This document shows positions 56,545 to 64,000 of a DNA stretch of 64,000 nucleotides, piece by piece. The translations under genes and the position numbers were made by a program. Each line of letters begins with the position of its first letter. Within the stretch, counting starts at the first letter, position 1. This DNA is from Parazoarcus communis SWub3 = DSM 12120. GTDB taxonomy: Bacteria; Pseudomonadota; Gammaproteobacteria; Burkholderiales; Rhodocyclaceae. The notes under the pieces are model-generated. The model did not search any database, was not told where the DNA came from, and saw nothing but the letters and a program-made list of their open reading frames with translations. Location of the stretch: contig NZ_QKOE01000010.1 of assembly GCF_003226565.1 (NCBI RefSeq), forward strand, positions 1 through 64,000. Reading direction: 5' to 3'.

Positions 56545-59217
56545 TCAAACCGCACGCCCCTCACCGACCTCAATCAAGCTTCCCGGCGAAGACGCAACGG
56601 GTTTGCGCGTTCGCGTAAAAGTCGCCCTAACCCGCTTGGATTTCAACATATAGGGAATCCAGATGACCGCACCAAAAAAAGCACGGCCCAAGCCCTTGGC
56701 GGCTTGCCCCAGTTCGCTCTCCATCGCCGGAATTGCACTCGCAAGGTAGTAGTCCACGGACTGAACGATGAGTGACGCGAGCAACATGACGATATAGACC
56801 ATAGGTGCCGTCGTGCGGCGCTGAAAGAAAAGCACCAGACTCAGCAAGGCCAACACCAGCAACCCCAGATTGGCGCAAAGTTCAAAGATCAGCAAGAACG
56901 CCCAGTCAGGGTGGAAAGCTGGACCACCTGGCGTCGTCAGCGCAGACCACGCCTCCGCACGATAAACACCCATGCCATTAAAGAGACTGACGGCAATCAT
57001 CACCGGACTCGAAATCACACCCAAAGCGGGAAGTAGCAACCAGCCACGTATCCCCACAGGCGCCCCGTCAGCCGGCAGAGGTTTCGGGGCGGGGTCGAAC
57101 CGAAACACCCTGACCGCCAACACCACCCAAGCAAGCAACACAAAGACACCCAGCGCAAGAATCATTCCGTCAGGCCCCCTGCCACCCCGCGTAGCAGGGG
57201 CTTCATACCAGTAGAGTGCGTAATCCGTCGCACTTCTGGCCTTCGCACGGCTCTCAGCCAGCCCCCTGAGCGCTGATGCGGGGACGTGATTGAGCAGCGA
57301 ATGATAGTGATCGCGAATCTCCAGCTTTTGTCCGTCATTGGATAGCGCTACCTTACGCTCAAACCGGAAACTCGGGTCTTCCACAACAATAGTTTCAGGC
57401 TCGACTTTCCAGCGACTGGGCAGCAGTACCTCGGTCTTCAACTCGAAGTCCACTGGATGTGGCAACCAGACAGGCGCACGGCGATGTGTCGACGGCGGCT
57501 CGCGCAGATACTCGGAAATATCCGCAGCGCGAATGGGCGCCTCCATCCTGCCAGCCTGCTCTGACGCCTGCCAGAACTCATCGATAACATAGCGTTCGAT
57601 CAAGGTTAAGGTGTTCTTAACCGTATCGTCGACGACATCGATTGGCTCCGCGCGACGGACCCCGCGATAGTGAGTGCCGTAAAAATCGAGATAAGCCTTG
57701 TCCAGATCTGCCCGTGGAGAGAACTGCAGTCGCGCCCGTAAATGCTCAGCTTCGTCGCCCTCCAGATGGGTGGTCACAGTAAGCGATGCTGGCAACCCCA
57801 CCCCCTGGCGAGTATCAAGCACGGCATGCACCTTCTTCTTCCAAGTCGCTTCCTGACCGTTGCGCATTGACACAAGTGCCGCTGTCTGCGGTGCAAGCAC
57901 CAACGCAAAGCCGTAGTCCGGCTGATACACCCTGTCCAACGTACCGAATTGGGTGTTGCGCGTTGGATCCAGCCAGTAGACCTTGCCTCCCAGGGTTACG
58001 CGAACCAGCACATGATCGAACGCGCCTGGAGCGGGCAACAAGGTCTCGATGCCGCGCTTGAGCCGCGTATTGACGAGCGCAGCTTCGGCCTTGATCCCCA
58101 AACGGTTGAGCATCGTCAGCATCAGCAAGGTCTTGTCCTTGCAGTCTCCAAAGCGTCGCCGAAGCACTAGATCAGGATGGTTGGGAACGTAAGAGCCCGC
58201 GCCGACCTCAACGCCAAGGTAGCGGATCCGGGACTGAACGAATCGCAGCACTTCCATCAAGCGCAACTCGGGTTCGGTAAACCTGGAGGCGATATCGGCA
58301 ACTTCCTTCTCGAGCAATTCCCCAGACCCGGACGGCACCTGATAGTAGGGAATGGCCCATCGCACCAGTTCTGCCCAATCCTGATACTCGGACCACTGCA
58401 CCATCGAAAACGGAAGATGCCATTCAGGAACATGGTCCTCCACCGGGAATGGAGCAACGTCAAATTGCTCCCAACGGTATTCAACCCATTCGCCTCGAAC
58501 CTGAACAACCGGGGGCCTGGCGCCGTTGGTATGCGCGGTCTGCAGACTGCGAGCCTCGGGCAGCAGCAGTCTCAACACATGATGACGCAAAGGTACCGCC
58601 CACTGCAGCTGCTCGCGACCAAACTGCCTGCCGTCGAACACAGGATTTCGCCCCCGGATACTGTAGGCGTACTCAATCACGTCGCCGACACGAACGTCGT
58701 CCAGAACGACATCAATGGTTTTTCTGCCGTCATAGATGCGATGTTCGAGCGACTGCTCTCGATGCAAGACCTTGACGATTGCGCTCCCGAGCCGGGAAGT
58801 CCTCCGCCCCTCGCGGACGAGATCAATACCATGCAGGAACACCCTTTCGAAGGACGGATCAAAATCCACTGACAGACGCGAACCCACATCCAACCCCTGC
58901 TCGTTCACCACTTTGGCAGCAGAGCGACGAAAACTGACCGTATCGGGCTGGCCAACGTGGATCTGAGTTTCACTCAGCAGATAGTGCAAGCCGTTTCGTA
59001 TCTCGTCGTGCGGAATGCGCGCATCGAGATCGATTGAGTGTCGCTCGACCCAGGCAGGGACCGGCTCGACGGAGTAACCCTCCGCAGACACTCCACCAGC
59101 CACAAGTGCCGCAGATACAAACATCATGAACCGTAGCGCCAACAGCCGGCACCCCGCCCCCCAACCCTGGCCCCAGGCAGCGGCACCAAGAAGATCAACA
59201 CCCCATTTAAAAATCAT
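56545..59217 (-). CDS. DUF3857/transglutaminase-like protein with DUF2569-like membrane C-terminus
   Basis: 890 residues. A signal sequence or N-terminal helix (about 23-45) leads to a DUF3857 domain, then a transglutaminase-like core with the triad Cys in RRRFGDCKDKTLLML, His in AFDHVLVRV and Asp in YWLDPTRN. After about residue 670 there are five or so membrane helices, including GIRGWLLLPALGVI and IWIPYMLKSKRVRATF, which match DUF2569. It is an envelope protein with a possible peptide-modifying or peptide-cleaving domain in the periplasm; substrate unknown. The start has no clear ribosome-binding site; MMFVSAALVAGG could be an internal alternative. Confidence 0.82.
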   Translation of the reverse strand: MIFKWGVDLLGAAAWGQGWGAGCRLLALRFMMFVSAALVAGGVSAEGYSVEPVPAWVERHSIDLDARIPHDEIRNGLHYLLSETQIHVGQPDTVSFRRSAAKVVNEQGLDVGSRLSVDFDPSFERVFLHGIDLVREGRRTSRLGSAIVKVLHREQSLEHRIYDGRKTIDVVLDDVRVGDVIEYAYSIRGRNPVFDGRQFGREQLQWAVPLRHHVLRLLLPEARSLQTAHTNGARPPVVQVRGEWVEYRWEQFDVAPFPVEDHVPEWHLPFSMVQWSEYQDWAELVRWAIPYYQVPSGSGELLEKEVADIASRFTEPELRLMEVLRFVQSRIRYLGVEVGAGSYVPNHPDLVLRRRFGDCKDKTLLMLTMLNRLGIKAEAALVNTRLKRGIETLLPAPGAFDHVLVRVTLGGKVYWLDPTRNTQFGTLDRVYQPDYGFALVLAPQTAALVSMRNGQEATWKKKVHAVLDTRQGVGLPASLTVTTHLEGDEAEHLRARLQFSPRADLDKAYLDFYGTHYRGVRRAEPIDVVDDTVKNTLTLIERYVIDEFWQASEQAGRMEAPIRAADISEYLREPPSTHRRAPVWLPHPVDFELKTEVLLPSRWKVEPETIVVEDPSFRFERKVALSNDGQKLEIRDHYHSLLNHVPASALRGLAESRAKARSATDYALYWYEAPATRGGRGPDGMILALGVFVLLAWVVLAVRVFRFDPAPKPLPADGAPVGIRGWLLLPALGVISSPVMIAVSLFNGMGVYRAEAWSALTTPGGPAFHPDWAFLLIFELCANLGLLVLALLSLVLFFQRRTTAPMVYIVMLLASLIVQSVDYYLASAIPAMESELGQAAKGLGRAFFGAVIWIPYMLKSKRVRATFTRTRKPVASSPGSLIEVGEGRAV

Positions 59218-59422
59218 GAATGCATACTCATTTTAAGTTTGTCGCATCATACCGACGAATTGTTTCCCTGCGCGACTTGAACCAACCCTTCTCGCTCAGC
59301 ATTTCCCTCACACACCTGCGCTCGCCCCCCTGCCGAGGGGAACACCGGAACCTGGACCACCAACTGGGCTTCTCCCCCTCCGTATCGGCTAAAATGCTTA
59401 CTTTGATCGCGCACCCTACTTG

Positions 59423-60229
59423 ATGACCGACCTTGTTTCACGCCCGGCCCGCTCCACCTCCACTCTGCTCTGGATCGTGCTACCCGCGGCAACCTGCGCC
59501 CTGATGGCAGGCGTATTGGCCGTCGGCGACCTGAATGAGGCGTGGCTACTGGCCTGGAATCACCTCGCGACGACGCTGCTCCCACCAGCGGCCTGGGCCG
59601 GCATCACCAATCTTGGCTCCACCCTTGGCGCATTCGCCCTGCTGACGCCGGCACTGGCCTGGCGTCCACGCTGGGTGGCTGCGGCGCTGCTTGCCGCACC
59701 TGCTGCATCGCTATACACCCATGGACTCAAGACCTTGTTTTCCGAGCCCAGACCTGCAGCCGTGATACCGCTCGATCAATTCAACGTGATTGGCCTGCCC
59801 TTGCGCACCGACTCCTTCCCCTCCGGCCATAGCCTGACGGCCTTCGTCGTCGCTGGCGTGCTGCTGCTGTCGGCCCCGCTTGAGCAGCGCATGCGAGTGG
59901 GCATGCTGGTGCTGGCAGCAGCCTCCTTGATTGCCTTCTCGCGAGTCGCGGTCGGTGCACATTGGCCACTTGACCTGTTTGCAGGCGCAGCCGGAGGATG
60001 GCTGTGTGCGGCAATCGGCCATGCGTGGTCGGCACACTGGCGCTTCTGGGAGAGGAAACGAGGTCAGCAAGTGCTTTGCCTGCTGATGATGCTATTCGCT
60101 GTGGCCTTTGCATTCGAAGACCTCGGCTATCCGGAAGGGCTGTGGATGCAGTACCTGCTCGTGCTCAGCGGGCTGACCGGCGCTGCCTTTGCGCTGAGCC
60201 GCAAGCTGCCGGTGCGGATGCCCGCATGA
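59423..60229 (+). CDS. PAP2-family membrane phosphatase
   Basis: 268 residues with about six membrane helices. The three catalytic motifs are complete: KTLFSEPRP, PSGHSLTAF and SRVAVGAHWPLD. PAP2 enzymes in this setting remove phosphate from lipid A, undecaprenyl pyrophosphate or phosphatidylglycerol phosphate. It is the first gene of an envelope operon whose genes overlap by 4 bases throughout. ATG 59423 is preferred to the TTG one codon earlier. Confidence 0.9.
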   Translation: MTDLVSRPARSTSTLLWIVLPAATCALMAGVLAVGDLNEAWLLAWNHLATTLLPPAAWAGITNLGSTLGAFALLTPALAWRPRWVAAALLAAPAASLYTHGLKTLFSEPRPAAVIPLDQFNVIGLPLRTDSFPSGHSLTAFVVAGVLLLSAPLEQRMRVGMLVLAAASLIAFSRVAVGAHWPLDLFAGAAGGWLCAAIGHAWSAHWRFWERKRGQQVLCLLMMLFAVAFAFEDLGYPEGLWMQYLLVLSGLTGAAFALSRKLPVRMPA

Positions 60230-61158
60230 AAAAACTGCTCGCCATCCTGCTCAGCCTGGCATTGCTTGGCTGGTTTCTGAGCGGCGACCGCTGGCGCACG
60301 CTGGGTGAAGCCTTTGCACAGCTCGGCCCAGGTGTGCTTGCTTGGGCAGTGGCGGGGTTCTTTCTCAGTTACCTGTTACGCACATTGCGCGTCTACGAGG
60401 AGTTCCGCCACGACACCGGCGGCCGTTTTCTCACCTGCCTGCGCATCGTCCTGATCCACAACGCGATGGTCAATGTCATTCCCTTTCGTGGGGGTGAGGC
60501 GGCCTTTCCCTTATTGTTGCAACGCCATTTCGGAACACCTCTGGCACGTGCAATGGCGTCGCTGTTCTGGTTCCGGCTGCAGGATGCGCTTGTTGTCGGC
60601 ACGGTCGCCATCCTGGTCTGGCCCAGCCTGCCGGTTGTGCTTCGGATCGCGGGGATACTTGCATTGATCGGGCTGGCCTGGGGCTTGCCGCGGTGGGCAC
60701 GACAACCCCACAACTGGGTAGAGCGCGGCGCCCTGGCCGGAAAACTCGGCAAGCTGCGCGACGCGTTTGCGCAATCCACCCGCCATGCGCGCTTTGGCTG
60801 GTTATGGACAATCTCCAACTGGTCGGTGAAACTCGCCGCCCAGGCCTGGCTGCTTGGCGCCGTGCTCGGTGCCGGCATGGCCCTGGGCGCTGCAGGTGCC
60901 TTGGGTGCCGAGTTGGCAGCCATCCTGCCCATTCAGGGCGTTGCCGGCTTTGGTACCTACGAGGCGGGTGCTGCCGCAGCATTGCTGCCTGGGGGCATCG
61001 CCTTTTCCGAAGGCTTGCGCGCAGCGCTCGTCCTACATCTTTTCGTCATCGCCTGCGCCCTGGGCGCCGGCACGCTGGCGTGGCTGCTGCCCGTCAAGAC
61101 GCTGCCCGAAACGGCCGCCCCGGACACTGAATCCTCAAAGAGCCTGACCCATTCATGA
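60226..61158 (+). CDS. Lysylphosphatidylglycerol-synthase-TM-like (UPF0104) membrane protein
   Basis: 310 residues with about eight membrane helices. The pattern LLRTLRVYEEFR, NVIPFRGGEAAFPLLLQRHFG and AAILPIQGVAGFGTYEAG fits the LPG_synthase_TM/YbhN family, members of which act as flippase-like transporters for lipids or isoprenoid-linked sugars. The aminoacyltransferase domain of true MprF is absent. Start and stop overlap neighbours by 4 bases. Transport of a lipid intermediate made by the following glycosyltransferases is inferred. Confidence 0.87.
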   Translation: MKKLLAILLSLALLGWFLSGDRWRTLGEAFAQLGPGVLAWAVAGFFLSYLLRTLRVYEEFRHDTGGRFLTCLRIVLIHNAMVNVIPFRGGEAAFPLLLQRHFGTPLARAMASLFWFRLQDALVVGTVAILVWPSLPVVLRIAGILALIGLAWGLPRWARQPHNWVERGALAGKLGKLRDAFAQSTRHARFGWLWTISNWSVKLAAQAWLLGAVLGAGMALGAAGALGAELAAILPIQGVAGFGTYEAGAAAALLPGGIAFSEGLRAALVLHLFVIACALGAGTLAWLLPVKTLPETAAPDTESSKSLTHS

Positions 61159-62204
61159 ACAAGTCCCCGCTTCCCCACGCCGAGCCACAGATTCCAGACG
61201 GTCTGCCAGAACATACACTTTCGGTCGTCGTACCGATGTACAACGAAGCTGAAAACGTCGAACCCCTGCTCGACCGCATCCATCTGGCGCTCGGCCCCTA
61301 CCCCTGGCCATGGGAGGTGGTGCTGGTCGACGACGGCAGTTCGGACGCCACGCCGGCAGAGCTTGCACGCTGCGCGACTCAGTTCGGACCGCACGTCCGC
61401 GTCGTCGAACTGATGCGCAACTTCAAGCAGACCGCAGCCATGCAAGCCGGCCTGGATGCCGCACGCGGCAGCGTCATCGTGACCATGGATGGTGACCTGC
61501 AGAACGACCCAATCGATATCCCGCGCATGGTCAAACGCCTGCTGACCGAAGATCTCGATCTGGTGGCCGGCTGGCGCAAGGATCGCCAGGACGGGCTGCT
61601 GTTGCGCAAGATCCCGTCTCGCATTGCCAATCGGCTGATTGCCCGCCTCACCGGCGTGCACTTACGCGACTACGGCTGCAGCCTCAAGGTGTTCCGCGGC
61701 AGCGCGATCAAGAACGTACGCCTGTATGGCGAGATGCATCGCTTCATTCCCGCCTGGCTGGCCACGGTCACGACGCCCCGGCGTATCGCACAGGAGGTGG
61801 TCACCCACCATGCCCGCGTCTTTGGCCAATCGAAGTACGGTATTTCGCGTACCTTCCGTGTCGTGCTGGACCTGATCTTCGTGTATTTCTTCATGCGTTT
61901 CCGCACCCGTCCGGGCCACTTCTTTGGTGGTATTGGCATCGGTCTGGGAGCCATGGGCGGCCTGATCCTGACCTACCTTGCGGCAGTCAAGCTCTTCCTG
62001 GGTGAATCCATCGGCACTCGGCCTTTGTTGTTCGGGGGCTTCTTCCTGGTAATTGCGGGCGTGCAGATGGTTACCTCCGGTGTATTGGCCGAGTTGCTGG
62101 CCCGGGTGTACTACGAATCCGGCACTTCCCGCCCTTACCTGGCCCGTCCGGTCGCTGATCTCGCCGAGGACGATGGCTGGCGCAAGCCCGGAACATCGAC
62201 ATGA
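61155..62204 (+). CDS. Family 2 glycosyltransferase with two C-terminal membrane helices (ArnC/GtrB type)
   Basis: 349 residues. A GT2 catalytic domain (SVVVPMYNEAENVEPLL, VLVDDGSSDATP, VTMDGDLQNDP with the DxD-type motif, FRGSAIKNVRLYGEMHRFIP) is followed by two membrane helices (about 235-260 and 275-300). This is the layout of enzymes that load a sugar onto undecaprenyl phosphate, such as ArnC, GtrB or dolichol-phosphate mannose synthase. No sugar-nucleotide biosynthesis genes are adjacent, so the donor is unknown. Confidence 0.92.
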   Translation: MNKSPLPHAEPQIPDGLPEHTLSVVVPMYNEAENVEPLLDRIHLALGPYPWPWEVVLVDDGSSDATPAELARCATQFGPHVRVVELMRNFKQTAAMQAGLDAARGSVIVTMDGDLQNDPIDIPRMVKRLLTEDLDLVAGWRKDRQDGLLLRKIPSRIANRLIARLTGVHLRDYGCSLKVFRGSAIKNVRLYGEMHRFIPAWLATVTTPRRIAQEVVTHHARVFGQSKYGISRTFRVVLDLIFVYFFMRFRTRPGHFFGGIGIGLGAMGGLILTYLAAVKLFLGESIGTRPLLFGGFFLVIAGVQMVTSGVLAELLARVYYESGTSRPYLARPVADLAEDDGWRKPGTST

Positions 62205-63748
62205 GCAACACGCTGACGCGCAATCCTGCGCTGGTCTTCCTGATCCTGCTATTGCCGCTGGCGAGCTTCTTTCTTCGCCTTGGGGGAGCGCCCCTGTTCG
62301 ACGTCGACGAGGGCGCCTTCTCGGAAGCCACCCGGGAGATGTTCGAACGCGGCGACTTTCTGTCCACATATCTGAACGGTGAGCACCGCTTCGACAAGCC
62401 CATCCTGGTGTATTGGCTGCAGGCAATCGGCTTCCTGCTGTTTGGCGCCACCGAATGGGCCTTCCGTCTCCCCTCGGCGGTGGCTGCTGCAGCCTGGTGT
62501 TACGCAACCTGGTACTTTGCCCGCGAGCGTTTCGGCCCGGATACCGCACTTGCGGCACTTGCCATCGCCGCTACCGCTATCGGACCATTCGCCATAGGCC
62601 GCGCAGCCACCGCCGACGCCTTGCTCAACCTGTTGCTGGCCCTGGCGCTGTTCGATGCCTGGCGTCACCTCGAATCCGGCCGCCGTGCGCCGCTGCTGCG
62701 CAGCTTCGTCTGGATTGGCCTGGGCGCGCTGACCAAAGGGCCGATTGCATTGATCGTGCCCGGTACAGTCAGTTTCCTGTACTGCATCAGCCGCGGTGAA
62801 TGGCGCCTCTGGCTCCGTACGGTGTTTGATCCGACCGGCTGGATCATCCTCGCCGTACTCGTTGTCCCCTGGTACGCAACTGCGCTGATCATTCACGGCC
62901 AGAACTTCATTGACGGCTTCATCCTCAAGCACAACGTCGAGCGCTTTACCGGCACGCTGGAGGGTCATGCCGGTAGCCTGTTCTACTACATCTTTGCCGT
63001 GCCGCTGCTGATGCTGCCCTGGACCGCTCCGCTCCTTGCCAGCTTGCGCAACATCCGCACTGACGTGGCAACGGGTGTTCGTCGTTTTCTGTGGATCTGG
63101 GCTGGCTTTGTGGTGGTGTTCTTCTCACTGTCGGGCACCAAACTGCCGCATTACGTGCTTTATGGCTCGACACCGCTGTTCCTGCTGGTCGCCGCACACC
63201 GCGAACAGTTGCAGCGCGCCTGGTTGCACCTTGCACCGCCTACCGTGCTGCTTGCCGCACTGCCCTTGCTGCCGCTCGTGTTCATGGCGCTTTCTGCCAG
63301 CGATGCAGGCAATCCGTACTATCGAGCGCAGCTGGGTGAAGCACTGACGCAGGCCGATGCCCTGTACTACGCGGTGACCATAGGTGGCCTGCTCATCTGG
63401 CTGGCGATTGCGCTGCGCCTGTCAGCCACCCCATGGACCAAGCTGCTGTGTGCGGCGGGCATCCAGGTCGGAGTACTGACGACCGTCGTCGTGCCCTGGG
63501 TCGGAAATGTGCTGCAAGGCCCGGTCAAGGCAGCCGCAGAGTTTGTCTCACAACGCACGGAGCCGGTCGTCATGTGGCGTATCGCCGTGCCCAGCGTCAG
63601 CGTCTATCGCCAGGCCGTGACCCCCGCACGAGCCCCCGAGCCGGGAGAACTCGCCATCACCCGTTACGATCGCGTTCCCGATACCGGCTACGAAACGCTG
63701 TTCCGTCAAGGCGGCATCGCTGTGGTACGCCGCCTGCAGGACAACTGA
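62201..63748 (+). CDS. ArnT-like (GT39/GT83) lipid-sugar glycosyltransferase
   Basis: 515 residues with about 11 membrane helices and a short C-terminal soluble domain. The first loop holds the catalytic acidic pattern PLFDVDEGAFSEATREMFERGDFL, as in ArnT and protein mannosyltransferases; HRFDKPILVYWLQ follows. Members transfer a sugar from undecaprenyl phosphate to lipid A or protein outside the inner membrane. It overlaps the ArnC-like gene by 4 bases, supporting a donor-maker and user pair. Confidence 0.9.
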   Translation: MSNTLTRNPALVFLILLLPLASFFLRLGGAPLFDVDEGAFSEATREMFERGDFLSTYLNGEHRFDKPILVYWLQAIGFLLFGATEWAFRLPSAVAAAAWCYATWYFARERFGPDTALAALAIAATAIGPFAIGRAATADALLNLLLALALFDAWRHLESGRRAPLLRSFVWIGLGALTKGPIALIVPGTVSFLYCISRGEWRLWLRTVFDPTGWIILAVLVVPWYATALIIHGQNFIDGFILKHNVERFTGTLEGHAGSLFYYIFAVPLLMLPWTAPLLASLRNIRTDVATGVRRFLWIWAGFVVVFFSLSGTKLPHYVLYGSTPLFLLVAAHREQLQRAWLHLAPPTVLLAALPLLPLVFMALSASDAGNPYYRAQLGEALTQADALYYAVTIGGLLIWLAIALRLSATPWTKLLCAAGIQVGVLTTVVVPWVGNVLQGPVKAAAEFVSQRTEPVVMWRIAVPSVSVYRQAVTPARAPEPGELAITRYDRVPDTGYETLFRQGGIAVVRRLQDN

Positions 63749-63749
63749 C

Positions 63750-64000
63750 ATGACCACCCTCCAGACCATGCAGGAAACGCGTAGCTCACGACACATCAGC
63801 CCACTCACTCTGGCCATGCTGTTCAGCATGATCTCCTGTGGCCTGATTTTCTCCCTATGGCCAGGGCTCGACCTCTGGGTCACGAGTCAGTTCTACGACC
63901 CCGCGACGGGCTTTTCCGGCGAACGCAGTGCATTTGTGATTGCGCTTTACCGAGGCATTCCGATGATGTCCAAGGCCATCATCCTGGGCCTGTTCATCGC
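63750..64000 (+). CDS. Second PAP2-type phosphatase, N-terminus (runs off the window)
   Basis: 83 codons are visible. After a polar start (MTTLQTMQETRSSRHISPL) comes a membrane helix and LDLWVTSQFYDPATGFSGE, a pattern typical of the first periplasmic loop of PAP2-superfamily phosphatases of the LpxE/PgpB kind. The catalytic motifs lie beyond the window, so the call is tentative. It starts one base after the preceding stop codon and belongs to the same operon. Confidence 0.6.
   Translation, partial: MTTLQTMQETRSSRHISPLTLAMLFSMISCGLIFSLWPGLDLWVTSQFYDPATGFSGERSAFVIALYRGIPMMSKAIILGLFI

Overview
The window is a GC-rich (roughly 60-65 %) stretch of a bacterial chromosome with long operons, overlapping ATGA junctions and almost no intergenic waste. 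The gene set fits a metabolically versatile betaproteobacterium, most likely of the Rhodocyclales (Thauera/Azoarcus/Aromatoleum-like). It includes a TRAP transporter beside a LigAB ring-cleavage dioxygenase, BenE, a soluble NAD-linked [NiFe] hydrogenase, adenosylcobalamin-dependent NrdJ, acetoacetyl-CoA ligase and ETF-ubiquinone oxidoreductase. The taxon is inferred from gene content, not from a marker. No rRNA, tRNA, CRISPR array, prophage or intact insertion sequence was found.

Layout. 1-1539: start of a LivH-type permease gene and a divergent TetR regulator with an extra N-terminal domain. 1617-7043: TRAP transporter dctPQM, ligAB and a divergent LysR regulator, probably one aromatic uptake and ring-cleavage unit. 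7058-8720: hipBA toxin-antitoxin genes with three evenly spaced palindromic operators. 8850-16193: mixed housekeeping and accessory genes (divergent AroQ, DUF3617, isoprenylcysteine-methyltransferase-like protein, PAS chemoreceptor, DUF3047-like protein, parvulin, two relics of a probable type VI secretion accessory locus, EEP-family hydrolase) with two GC-rich hairpin repeats. 16266-22028: a cobalamin riboswitch followed by DUF2796, ExbB-like, DUF2149 and an exported CobN-like gene. 22130-24171: HDOD protein and BenE. 24203-29232: hoxFUYHW. 29345-32350: nrdJ behind a promoter overlapped by two NrdR-type boxes. 32518-34628: RHH/PIN toxin-antitoxin pair and an NYN-LOTUS protein. 34671-38695: cupredoxin-like protein overlapping a GGDEF-EAL gene, and DUF4394. 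38751-43546: isochorismatase-like hydrolase, acetoacetyl-CoA ligase, thioesterase, ETF-QO. 43601-45397: DUF481 outer-membrane protein and SCO1. 45792-52405: hybrid histidine kinase, an HD-GYP response regulator with a premature stop, and a double solute-binding protein. 52495-59217: purL and a large DUF3857/transglutaminase/DUF2569 membrane protein. 59423-64000: an envelope-modification operon (PAP2, flippase-like protein, ArnC-like and ArnT-like glycosyltransferases, second PAP2).

The strongest candidate for an undescribed system is the riboswitch operon at 16266-22028. A CobN-type chelatase subunit carries a signal peptide and a C-terminal membrane anchor and is encoded with an ExbB/ExbD-like pair instead of the CobS/CobT ATPases. 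The inference is an envelope metal-insertion or metal-removal machine driven by the proton motive force and controlled by B12. Other items worth checking are the triple hipBA operator with 50-bp periodicity, the NrdR control of nrdJ, the nonsense codon in the conserved RPYKxAW motif of the HD-GYP protein, and the fusion of two different solute-binding protein families.
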